A stretch of 51,385 nucleotides of DNA, taken from positions 1 to 51,385 of the forward strand of contig JAVERC010000024.1 of assembly GCA_034007295.1 (NCBI GenBank), given 5' to 3'. The stretch is from JACKCP01 sp034007295 (GTDB lineage Bacteria; Desulfobacterota; Desulfobacteria; Desulfobacterales; JACKCP01). This document shows positions 41,686-49,139 of the stretch, piece by piece (position 1 is the first letter of the stretch; every line of letters begins with the position of its first letter). Under the pieces are notes generated by a model. The model worked only from the letters and a program-made list of their open reading frames with translations, was not told the DNA's origin and searched no databases. The position numbers and the translations under genes are program-made.

Positions 41686-42594
41686 TTATTGTTTTTTTTC
41701 AGGCTCAATCTGTATCCATACGTCTATTATATCCGGGCCGTCATTTAAAAGTTTTGTCCTGATCTGTTCAGAAATTTCAAAAGCTTTAAAAACAGGGATA
41801 TCTCTTTCAAGAACAAGATTTAGTCCTACCTGAAGACTGCTTCCCATGTATCTGGTCTTTATTCCGTATACTCTTGACACTGATGAATTCTGGGACACAA
41901 TTGTTTTAATTTCCTCTCTTATTTTTTCAGGGGCGCCAATGTCAATGAATTCATTTATGCTTTGGAACATGATTTTAAGGCCAGTATGGAATATCAAAGC
42001 AGAAACAAAAATTGCTCCAATATGATCGAGAAATGTCCAGTCAGGGAAAATTACGGCCCCTCCCAAAGCAAAAAAAACAGGAATAGAGCTTAAGGAATCC
42101 AGTCTGTGATGCCAGGCATTGGCGATTAACGACATGCTTTTCAGTCTTTTTCCTGCTTTAATATTCCATCTGTAAAGGAATTCTTTTGAGAATATTGATA
42201 CCGCTGCAATAAAAAGTGCTATGGCAGAAGGAGAGGTTGCATGAACGTCTCTGATTGTAATGACAGCTTTCCAGCCTATGCCTGCACCCGCTGTCAGAAG
42301 AACAATGGAGATGAAGAAAGTGATCAGTGTTTCGAGTCTCTGGTGACCGTACTGATGATTTGTGTCAGGAGGTTTTGACCAGAAAAATGAACCTGCTATA
42401 ACCGCGACATCTGTTACGGCATCGGAAAGACTGTGTATTCCGTCTGCTGTAAGAGCCTGGCTTTTGCACATTATCCCTGCTAATATTTTTGCTGCTGATA
42501 GGGCTGTATTAAGAACAAGCCCTACCCAGGTGATCTGTCTGATTTTTTTATCCCGTTTAATCAGGGATGTATTCTTGGATGAATTTTTTTCCAA
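41686..42594 (-). CDS. Cation diffusion facilitator (CDF) metal transporter
   Basis: Inner-membrane divalent cation/proton antiporter of the FieF/MamB-like CDF family. The first membrane helix follows IRQITWVGLVLNTALSAAKI. Metal-site helices include LTADGIHSLSDAVTDVAVIA and NAWHHRLDSLSSIPVFFALG. The C-terminal cytoplasmic domain (RVYGIKTRYMGSSLQVGLNL onward) is present. I prefer the TTG at 42594 as start (302 residues), because AAGGAAGGGG lies five bases upstream; the ATG at 42633 adds 13 residues but has no ribosome site. Substrate (Fe, Zn, Mn) cannot be told from sequence alone. It is downstream of the b-cytochrome-like gene on the same strand, 62 bases apart. Confidence 0.92.
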   Translation of the reverse strand: MEKNSSKNTSLIKRDKKIRQITWVGLVLNTALSAAKILAGIMCKSQALTADGIHSLSDAVTDVAVIAGSFFWSKPPDTNHQYGHQRLETLITFFISIVLLTAGAGIGWKAVITIRDVHATSPSAIALFIAAVSIFSKEFLYRWNIKAGKRLKSMSLIANAWHHRLDSLSSIPVFFALGGAVIFPDWTFLDHIGAIFVSALIFHTGLKIMFQSINEFIDIGAPEKIREEIKTIVSQNSSVSRVYGIKTRYMGSSLQVGLNLVLERDIPVFKAFEISEQIRTKLLNDGPDIIDVWIQIEPEKKQ

Positions 42595-42656
42595 ACAAAC
42601 CCCTTCCTTAAACTTCTGATCAATTGATAGCATTATTATGTTAAATCCGGGTTAAA

Positions 42657-43223
42657 TCAATCAATTATCATATGGCCTGCTAATAAAACTGCCAGAAAAA
42701 CGGATAATGGTATCAGACTTGTATGAAACTTGTATATAAATCTTCGGTATTTATTGAAAAAATTAAATTTGAGCATGAGACCTGCTGTTGCTGTTAACAC
42801 CATTATAAAGAATCCAAGTTCAGGAAGGCTGCTTGATCTGCAGACAGACATAATGAAATGAACAAGAGCAAATGACAGGGCAAGAGGGTTCAGAATGTAA
42901 TGAAGAGGTCTTAAAAGAACAGATTGTATTCTGCTTATTTTTTTGATAAATTCTTTTTTATTCTTAGGAAGGTAATTCTTTGATTTTCTTATAAAAAAGC
43001 CGACCAGAATATTGATGTTTGCTGCTGCAAGCAGCCAGGCTGCAAATAATCCTGTAGTTTCATTTCCATGATCTTCTTTGTGATTTTTTTTATCGAAAAT
43101 GCTGTGGATGTTTTTGTTTTTGAATTTGTAATGATCATCAGCAAGCACTGCAGGAATAGAGACCGATGCAAAAATAATCAATACTGTCAATAAATTAATC
43201 AGGGCAGCTGCAGTCTGTTTCAT
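42657..43223 (-). CDS. Small b-type-cytochrome-like membrane protein
   Basis: A 188-residue protein with a signal-like N terminus (LINLLTVLIIFASVSIPAVL), a His/Asp/Lys-rich periplasmic stretch (DDHYKFKNKNIHSIFDKKNH) and about four further membrane helices. Conserved-looking His residues fall in the helices: LLRPLHYILNPL, LALVHFIMS, KFHTSLIPL and LLAGHMIID. Two pairs of intramembrane His suggest bis-heme binding, as in cytochrome b561 or ferric-reductase-like proteins; this is inference. AAAGGAGGA precedes the ATG. It diverges from the envelope-modification operon across a region that contains a regulator box, so the two may share control. Confidence 0.55.
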   Translation of the reverse strand: MKQTAAALINLLTVLIIFASVSIPAVLADDHYKFKNKNIHSIFDKKNHKEDHGNETTGLFAAWLLAAANINILVGFFIRKSKNYLPKNKKEFIKKISRIQSVLLRPLHYILNPLALSFALVHFIMSVCRSSSLPELGFFIMVLTATAGLMLKFNFFNKYRRFIYKFHTSLIPLSVFLAVLLAGHMIID

Positions 43224-43662
43224 GGAAGTCCTCCTTTATAGCGTAGATATAAGTTTTTTCATAAATGTTTTTAAATTCAAATTGATCAGGCTGAATTTTT
43301 TCTGAAATTACAATATTTGATTAATGTTAAAAGTTGTAATGCCTGGTTCATGTATCGATTAACAGACGATTAAGCTCTTGATAAGAAGAAAGTGAAGCTT
43401 TTTAAGTTCATTACAAAAATGTAATGAACAGGTAATGTTCGGGCAATCTTGGTAAGTTAACTTTTGCATGAATAATTCGAAGGAATCTCTCTGATCTTTA
43501 AATGTATCAAATGTTCAGGGCATGGTGTTTATCAGGATTTACATGAAGATATGAAATATATGCCAGACTCAAGGTCGGTTGTTGTGAAGCGCCAGGCTCG
43601 ATTTATGCCAGACCCAAATTCTATTATGAATTTTTCTAATTATAACAGAAGGTACTTTATTT
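43224..43662. other. Divergent intergenic region upstream of the envelope-modification operon
   Basis: 439 bases between the cytochrome-like gene and the GT2 gene. It contains the four-half-site regulator box at 43406-43448. Further right, TATGCCAGAC occurs twice (about 43559 and 43604). No gene or RNA is evident. About 215 bases separate the box from the GT2 start, so the rightward promoter position is open. Confidence 0.45.
43406..43448. promoter_or_regulatory. Predicted response-regulator binding box 1
   Basis: GTTCATTACA and TGTAATGAAC form perfect 10-base inverted arms around AAAA. To the right, GTAATG (43421), GTAATG (43432) and GCAATC (43443) are direct repeats at 11-base intervals, one helical turn, as expected for OmpR/PhoB-class regulators. 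An inverted half-site CATTAC lies at 43409. The same arrangement occurs upstream of the phosphotransferase gene at 46376-46415. Confidence 0.65.
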
Positions 43663-44394
43663 ATGATTACAGCAGTAGTGCCGGTATTCAATGAAAAAGG
43701 GAATATTAAACCGCTTGTTGAGGAAATTTTCTGCGTTGCAGAAAAACTTCCTGTTACTGAAGTTGTCTTTGTTGATGATTTCAGTACTGACGGTTCAGGC
43801 GATGTGTTAGATGAATTACAGTCTAAATATCTTGAACTGAGAGTGATTAGGCACAGTAAAAATTTCGGGCAGTCTTCAGCATTGCTGACAGGGGTTGAAG
43901 CTGCAAGAAATGAAATAATAGTAACGCTTGACGGTGACGGACAGAATCCACCTGAAGACATAAAAGTTCTGTGGGAGGCGTATCAGAGGCATAAAGAAAA
44001 TTATGCAAGACTTATGATTGCAGGAGAACGAGTAAAGCGCAATGACAACCTGGTAAGGCGGATTTCATCAAGGGTTGCAAATAAAATCAGAACAGGACTT
44101 TTAAGGGATCGTACTAAAGACACAGGGTGTTCAATGAAGCTTTTTTCCAGAAGTGATTACCTGAAGCTGCCGTATTTTGATCACATGCACAGATTTATTC
44201 CTGCTCTGATGCTTAGGGAAGGAGTTGAACTTGTCCATGTTGGTGTTTCTCACAGACATCGGATCTATGGTGAATCAAAGTATAAAACTCTTGACCGGGC
44301 TTTTGCAGGTATTATTGATCTTATGGGGGTTTTGTGGCTGAAAAAGCGTTCAAGACGTGCATCTGAGGGTGATATAACTGAAAAATTAACTTGA
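43663..44394 (+). CDS. Family 2 glycosyltransferase, DPM1/ArnC-like (polyprenyl-phosphate sugar synthase)
   Basis: A 243-residue GT-A fold enzyme. It has VVPVFNEKGNIKPLVEEIF, the nucleotide-binding VFVDDFSTDGSGD, the metal site TLDGDGQNPPED and the acceptor-side SRRHR-like SHRHRIYGESKYKTLDRAF. This matches dolichyl/undecaprenyl-phosphate sugar transferases such as DPM1 and ArnC, which charge a lipid carrier on the cytoplasmic side. It lacks the two C-terminal membrane helices of ArnC, so it is the short type. AGAAGG lies upstream of the ATG. Its stop overlaps the next start (TGATG). The sugar is unknown; no ArnA, ArnB or ArnD homolog is in the window. Confidence 0.88.
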   Translation: MITAVVPVFNEKGNIKPLVEEIFCVAEKLPVTEVVFVDDFSTDGSGDVLDELQSKYLELRVIRHSKNFGQSSALLTGVEAARNEIIVTLDGDGQNPPEDIKVLWEAYQRHKENYARLMIAGERVKRNDNLVRRISSRVANKIRTGLLRDRTKDTGCSMKLFSRSDYLKLPYFDHMHRFIPALMLREGVELVHVGVSHRHRIYGESKYKTLDRAFAGIIDLMGVLWLKKRSRRASEGDITEKLT

Positions 44395-44705
44395 TGGATA
44401 TAGATATGAATCTTTTAAGTGATAAAACCTGGCTTGTCATAGGTTTTTTTGGTCAGGCTCTTTTTTTTATGCGATTTTTTGTACAGTGGATTGCTTCCGA
44501 AAAAGAGAAGAAAAGTATTATTCCCCATGCTTTCTGGTATCTTTCTCTGGCCGGCGGACTGACTCTTTTTATGTATGCTGTAAAGAGGAGTGATCCCGTT
44601 TTTATAATGGGTCAGAGTACGGGGCTTTTTATTTATGTCCGTAACATCTATTTTATAAGAAAAGAAAAAAAAGGGCTTAAAGTGAGCTTAAGAAAGGAAG
44701 CTTGA
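44394..44705 (+). CDS. LabN-domain membrane protein (lipid-A-disaccharide synthase N-terminal-like)
   Basis: A 103-residue protein with three membrane segments. WLVIGFFGQALFFMRFFVQW and SIIPHAFWYLSLAGGLTLFM are the LAB_N signature, with the third segment around QSTGLFIYVRNIYFI. Free-standing LabN proteins commonly occur between a DPM1-like and an ArnT-like gene. A flippase-like or accessory role in moving carrier-linked sugars has been proposed by analogy with small SMR-like ArnE/F, but is not established. The start ATG overlaps the upstream stop (TGATG), so translation is coupled. Confidence 0.88.
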   Translation: MDIDMNLLSDKTWLVIGFFGQALFFMRFFVQWIASEKEKKSIIPHAFWYLSLAGGLTLFMYAVKRSDPVFIMGQSTGLFIYVRNIYFIRKEKKGLKVSLRKEA

Positions 44706-44710
44706 ACTCT

Positions 44711-46114
44711 ATGTCAGTTAAATTTGATTCCCTGGATATATGGCTGTGGTTGTCTGTTGTTCTCCTTGCAGGTTTATATTTTGCCGCAGTTTTTTTCCGG
44801 CCTTTGCTGCCGATTGATGAAACTCGCTACATGGCTGTTGCATGGGAGATGTTTCTCAGGGGAGACTGGTTCGCCCCTTTGACCGTAAATTTTAATCCGT
44901 ATCATCATAAACCTCCATTATTATTCTGGCTGATCAATATGAGCTGGTCGCTTTTTGATACAAGCAGATGGGCCGGTACAGTGCCTGTTTTTATTTCTTC
45001 ACTGGCATTTATCTTTCTCAGTAAAAGGCTTGCAGAGCTTCTTTTTCCGCATGATGGAAGAGTGGGGAAAAGTGTGCCGATTCTTATAATCGGAAGTCTT
45101 CCTTTTCTTGTATACAGCCTTGTTATTATGTTTGATGTTACATTAGCTGTTTTTGTCCTGCTTACTCTGCTGCTGCTTGTTTTATTTGCTAAGAGCGGAG
45201 AGGTTAAGTACGTGTTCTTGATGGGGCTGTCAATGGGGTTTGGAGTTCTGACAAAAGGTCCTGTTGCATGGCTTTATGTGATTTTCCCAATCATCACTGT
45301 CAAGCTGTGGACTCCTGTGGAAGTAAAAACATTCAAATGGTACGCCGGATGCACATGTGCCGTTCTTTTATCCGTTATTCCTGTTTTAATCTGGCTGGTT
45401 CCTGTATTGTCACACTCTTCGGATGAATTTGCATACTGGCTCGTCTGGGAACAGACTTTCGGCCGTATAAACGGGAGTTTCAAAAGTTCACATGCCAGAC
45501 CTCTGTTGTTTTACATCCCTTTTGTCTTTCTTTTTTTTATCCCCTGGATTTTTTTTCCCTCGTTCTGGAAAAGTATGAAAAAAATAAGAAAATACTATGC
45601 TATGGAATGGGGGGTACGTTTTCTGATACTTTGGATTGCTCCTGTACTGGTGTCCTTTTCTCTGATCAAGGGAAAACAGCCACATTATCTTGTACCTGTT
45701 TTGCCGGGTTTTATTGTGCTCGCTGCTTGTTTAATCAAGGCCGATGTAAAAAAGACAGCTTATACTGCCTTGTTCATGTTTGCTGTTATTTTCTGCGGAC
45801 AATGGATAGCCTCAAAAGATTTTTTGAATAAGTACGACCTCAAGCCGATTGCAAATTTTCTTCAGAACTATAAAGATGTTGAATGGGCGTATTTAGGTAA
45901 GTATGAGGGTGAACTCTCTTTTGCAGGCAAGTTTGATAAAAAAATTGATGACAGGCAGGAGTTTTATACTATTGACAGCTGGTTTGGAGACAATCCCGGT
46001 GGTATTGCAATAATACGTTATCGTGATATTAAAGATGTTGAAAAATATGATATGCTTTTTGATATGGCTTATCGCGGAAAAAGAATGGGCATATTCAAGC
46101 CGCATAAAAAATGA
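44711..46114 (+). CDS. ArnT-like glycosyltransferase (GT39/GT83 superfamily)
   Basis: Polytopic inner-membrane transferase (467 residues, about 11-12 hydrophobic segments) that uses a polyprenyl-phosphate sugar on the periplasmic side. The first periplasmic loop contains the catalytic acidic motif PIDETRYMAVAWEMFLRGDW followed by NPYHHKPPLLFWLI, closely resembling ArnT. A short periplasmic C-terminal domain follows the last helix. The ATG at 44711 is chosen because AAAGGAAG lies ten bases upstream; a TTG nine bases earlier sits too close to it. It is shorter than ArnT (about 550). Its likely acceptor is lipid A or another envelope glycan. Sampled codons here are richer in G+C than in the flagellar block. 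Confidence 0.88.
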   Translation: MSVKFDSLDIWLWLSVVLLAGLYFAAVFFRPLLPIDETRYMAVAWEMFLRGDWFAPLTVNFNPYHHKPPLLFWLINMSWSLFDTSRWAGTVPVFISSLAFIFLSKRLAELLFPHDGRVGKSVPILIIGSLPFLVYSLVIMFDVTLAVFVLLTLLLLVLFAKSGEVKYVFLMGLSMGFGVLTKGPVAWLYVIFPIITVKLWTPVEVKTFKWYAGCTCAVLLSVIPVLIWLVPVLSHSSDEFAYWLVWEQTFGRINGSFKSSHARPLLFYIPFVFLFFIPWIFFPSFWKSMKKIRKYYAMEWGVRFLILWIAPVLVSFSLIKGKQPHYLVPVLPGFIVLAACLIKADVKKTAYTALFMFAVIFCGQWIASKDFLNKYDLKPIANFLQNYKDVEWAYLGKYEGELSFAGKFDKKIDDRQEFYTIDSWFGDNPGGIAIIRYRDIKDVEKYDMLFDMAYRGKRMGIFKPHKK

Positions 46115-46247
46115 ATATAAGATTAAATAATTTTGGAGTCTTACTCTTAAAATATATGAATAATGATTTTTTAAACTGTATTGAAAAATTTTTTCTCTTC
46201 CTTTGCTTTCCATAACTTTTTTTCAGAAATAAAAAAATATTCTTATT

Positions 46248-46287
46248 TAGTTGCTGAACAAAAAATTCTCGTTTTGGGGCAATCCTA
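46248..46287. repeat. MITE-like repeat, collapsed 40-bp copy F
   Basis: TAGTTGCTGAACAAAAAA is joined directly to TTCTCGTTTTGGGGCAATCCTA. These are the two ends of the full repeat, with the whole centre missing. It has the same orientation as copies B and C. Confidence 0.75.
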
Positions 46288-46375
46288 TTTAACTCTGCTG
46301 GATATACCTTTTTTTAGTTAATTCCTCTTGATTGTGAAATGATTGCGTCAGGATTGTTATCTGTATGGATTGAAT

Positions 46376-46415
46376 GATTACATAAATGTAATGAATCAGC
46401 AATGTCAGGGCAATC
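46376..46415. promoter_or_regulatory. Predicted response-regulator binding box 2
   Basis: An inverted half-site GATTAC (46376) is followed 12 bases later by GTAATG (46388), GCAATG (46399) and GCAATC (46410), spaced by 11 bases. The spacing, orientation and last half-site (GGGCAATCTT) are the same as in box 1 at 43409-43448. It ends 74 bases before the ATG of the phosphotransferase gene, which shares an operon with the response regulator. Confidence 0.65.
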
Positions 46416-46489
46416 TTAATGGGCTAATTTTCTGAAAATTAAAAGAAATTGAACAATAAATTTTTCAGATCGGAGTCCGGAAAATACTT

Positions 46490-48490
46490 ATGAAACTTAA
46501 AGGTATTCTAAAAAAAGCTGCTGCTGAATATTATTCCGTAGTGCTTCTTTTTTTATCACTGATTGGTTTATTTTCGACAAGCAGGATTTTTTATCTTACT
46601 TACTATTATGACAGGATAGGAAGGATAAATAATTTTTTTAAAATATTAATAAACGGATTAAGAACAGATACGGTTACAGCCTCATATATTTGTGCAGTTC
46701 CGGTTATAGCTGTTTTTATACTGAAGAGCGTGAATCATCGTTATGCTGATAAAATCTGGTCGTTTTTTATTGTGTTCTGGTTCTCTTTTTTTATTACTGC
46801 AGCTTCTTTTATGGAAATTGCTACTTTTCAATTTATTAAGGAATATGATGTAAGACCAAACAGGCTCTTTATTGAATACCTTATTTATCCAAAAGAAGTT
46901 TTTAGTATGCTCTTAAAAGGCTATGGTTTTGAAATTTTTTTTGGTTTTGTGTTACTTGTTTGTATAACTTATCTTTCTTTAAAAGCTTCAAAAAAGTATC
47001 TTATAGAAAATGAAAAAAGCAGTTTTTTGTATAAGCTCTCAGTTTTTCCTGTGATTGTTTTTTTTCTTTTTATGGGAGTTAGATCTTCGCTTGGACACAG
47101 GCCTTTCAATCCTTCTAATGTAAGTTTTTCACAGGATTTTCTCTTAAACGATCTTGGTCTTAACTCTCTTTATTCAGTTGTTTATTCAGCATACAGAATG
47201 AGGGATGAAGGAAACCCTGCAAAGATTTACGGCAATATGGACAGGGAAAGAGTTCTTAATCTTGTATCAGAAGAAACAGGAGTAAAGATTGAAGATTTGA
47301 AATCGCCTTTGAAAAAGTTTATTGAAAGTTCTGGAGCAGATGGGAAGAAGAAAAATATTGTTATTATACTGGAGGAAAGTCTTGGTGCAGAGTTTGTTGG
47401 GAGTCTTGGAGGAGAAAATTTAACTCCTGAACTGGAAAAGCTTTCAACTCAGGGTATCTGGTTTGAGAAACTTTATGCAACAGGCACAAGATCTGTAAGA
47501 GGAATTGAAGCAGTAATTTCTGGCTTTCCTCCTACACCCGGGAGGAGTGTTGTAAAACTCGGTAAGTCACAGGCCGGCTTTTTCACAATAGCGGACTTTC
47601 TTTCAGACAACGGCTACTCCACAAGTTTTATATACGGAGGAGATTCGGATTTTGACAATATGAAGCGGTTTTTCCTGGGTAACGGGTTTGAAAAAATAAT
47701 TGATGAAAAGGATTATGAATCTCCTCAGTTCAGGAGTACATGGGGTGTTTCAGACAATGATCTATTCGTAAAAGCTCACGAATATTTCAGTGAGAACCAG
47801 GATAGACCTTTTTTCAGCCTGATATTTACATCCTCCAACCATTCTCCTTTTGAGGTCCCGGATATGCCTGAAGGTTTTTATTCGGAAACTGGAAAAAGCG
47901 TGAAAAATGCAGTTAAATATGCAGATTATGCTCTGGGGAAATTTTTTGAAAGAGCAAAAAAATCAAATTACTGGGAAAATACAGTGTTTCTTGTGGTTGC
48001 AGATCATAACTCAAGGGTTTACGGTGATCAGCTTATACCTGTAGAAAGATTCAGAATTCCCGGACTGATAATAGGCGGAGGTATAAAACCTGATATTTAT
48101 AAAAAAACAGCAAGCCAGATTGATCTTCCTCCAAGTCTTTTGTCTATTGCTGGACTGTCTGGATATACTCCAATGCCAGGAAATAATATTTTTGGTTCCC
48201 GTGAAAAAAATTTCAGTGGAAGAGCAGTTCTTCAATTTTATAAAAATCAGGGTTATATTTATGGAGATGACAGGCTGATTGTGCTTCAGCCAGGCAAAAT
48301 TGCAGAGCAATACATCTGGACAGGCAAAAGTTTGAAAAAAGTTGATACTGATGATAATGAGCTTGCCGATAAAGCTCTTGCATTTGCTTTATGGACATAC
48401 TGGCAGTATGATAAGAACCTGTACAGGCAAGACAAAACAGACAGTATTGCGAAAGAGATTGAAAATGAGACTGCTCATTGTAGAAGATGA
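46490..48490 (+). CDS. LTA synthase / OpgB-like sulfatase-fold phosphotransferase
   Basis: A 666-residue inner-membrane enzyme. About five membrane helices fill the first 200 residues (for example YSVVLLFLSLIGLFSTSRIF). A periplasmic alkaline-phosphatase/sulfatase-fold domain follows from about residue 285. It has IVIILEESLGAEF as the first metal site, ATGTRSVRGIEAVISGFP with the probable nucleophile Thr333, FFSLIFTSSNHSPFEVP, and VFLVVADHNSRVYGD as the last metal site. This pattern fits LtaS/OpgB-type phosphoglycerol transferases, the same superfamily as EptA phosphoethanolamine transferases. The donor group cannot be told from sequence. GGAG and CGGAAAA precede the ATG. The response regulator start lies inside its 3' end. 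Confidence 0.85.
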   Translation: MKLKGILKKAAAEYYSVVLLFLSLIGLFSTSRIFYLTYYYDRIGRINNFFKILINGLRTDTVTASYICAVPVIAVFILKSVNHRYADKIWSFFIVFWFSFFITAASFMEIATFQFIKEYDVRPNRLFIEYLIYPKEVFSMLLKGYGFEIFFGFVLLVCITYLSLKASKKYLIENEKSSFLYKLSVFPVIVFFLFMGVRSSLGHRPFNPSNVSFSQDFLLNDLGLNSLYSVVYSAYRMRDEGNPAKIYGNMDRERVLNLVSEETGVKIEDLKSPLKKFIESSGADGKKKNIVIILEESLGAEFVGSLGGENLTPELEKLSTQGIWFEKLYATGTRSVRGIEAVISGFPPTPGRSVVKLGKSQAGFFTIADFLSDNGYSTSFIYGGDSDFDNMKRFFLGNGFEKIIDEKDYESPQFRSTWGVSDNDLFVKAHEYFSENQDRPFFSLIFTSSNHSPFEVPDMPEGFYSETGKSVKNAVKYADYALGKFFERAKKSNYWENTVFLVVADHNSRVYGDQLIPVERFRIPGLIIGGGIKPDIYKKTASQIDLPPSLLSIAGLSGYTPMPGNNIFGSREKNFSGRAVLQFYKNQGYIYGDDRLIVLQPGKIAEQYIWTGKSLKKVDTDDNELADKALAFALWTYWQYDKNLYRQDKTDSIAKEIENETAHCRR

Positions 48491-49139
48491 TGAAAAAATT
48501 GCTTCCTTTTTAAAAAAAGGACTCAAGGAGTCAGGCTTTGCGGTTGATGTTGTAAATGACGGTGAATCCGGCCTGATTATATGTGAAAATGCTGCATTTG
48601 ATGCTGCTGTAATTGATATAATGCTTCCCGGAATTGACGGACTAGAACTCATAGAAAAACTGAGAGCAAAAAAGATTAATATTCCTGTTTTGATTCTCAG
48701 TGCAAAAAGATCTGTTAATGACAGAATAAAAGGTCTTCAAGGGGGCGGAGATGATTACCTTGTAAAGCCTTTTGTATTTTCTGAGCTTCTGGTAAGGCTT
48801 CAGGCTCTTATCAGAAGGTCTTCCGGAATGACTGATGCTTCAGAGCTCAGAGTTGACGACCTTGTTATGAATGTTTTTAAGCGTGAGGTATACAGAGGAG
48901 ATAAAAAAATTGAACTTCAGCCTAAAGAGTTTTCTCTTCTTGAATATTTCATGAGAAATCCTGGCCATTCTTTGTCAAAAACTCTTATTCTTGAAAAAAT
49001 TTGGGATTATAATTTTGATCCACAGACAAATGTTGTAGATGTTCTTGTGTGCAGATTGAGAAATAAAATTGACAAAGATTTTAATAGAAAAATCATCAAG
49101 ACTGTAAGAGGGGTAGGTTATATACTTGAAAAAGATTAA
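48465..49139 (+). CDS. OmpR/PhoB-family response regulator
   Basis: A 224-residue two-component regulator. The receiver domain begins MRLLIVEDDEKIASFLKKGL, with the acidic pair at residues 8-9. The phosphorylated Asp51 is in AAVIDIMLPGIDGLEL, and Lys101 is near DDYLVKPFVFSELL. The winged-helix DNA-binding domain has PKEFSLLEYFMRNPGHSLSK and TNVVDVLVCRLRNKID, ending TVRGVGYILEKD. The ATG at 48465 is chosen because the receiver fold begins there; it overlaps the phosphotransferase gene by 26 bases. The neighbouring kinase overlaps its 3' end. It is the natural candidate to bind the two 11-base-phased boxes upstream. Confidence 0.95.
   Translation: MRLLIVEDDEKIASFLKKGLKESGFAVDVVNDGESGLIICENAAFDAAVIDIMLPGIDGLELIEKLRAKKINIPVLILSAKRSVNDRIKGLQGGGDDYLVKPFVFSELLVRLQALIRRSSGMTDASELRVDDLVMNVFKREVYRGDKKIELQPKEFSLLEYFMRNPGHSLSKTLILEKIWDYNFDPQTNVVDVLVCRLRNKIDKDFNRKIIKTVRGVGYILEKD

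Larger units (their letters stand above)
46115..46489. other. Intergenic region between the ArnT-like and phosphotransferase genes
   Basis: 375 bases. It holds a collapsed 40-base repeat copy (46248-46287) and the second regulator box (46376-46415). The phosphotransferase gene therefore probably has its own promoter between the box and 46489. No other gene is evident. Confidence 0.5.

Noticed and set aside
48342..48464. Longer N terminus for the response regulator starting at 48342
   Set aside because: It would place 41 unrelated residues before the receiver fold and overlap the phosphotransferase by about 150 bases. The receiver begins at the ATG at 48465.
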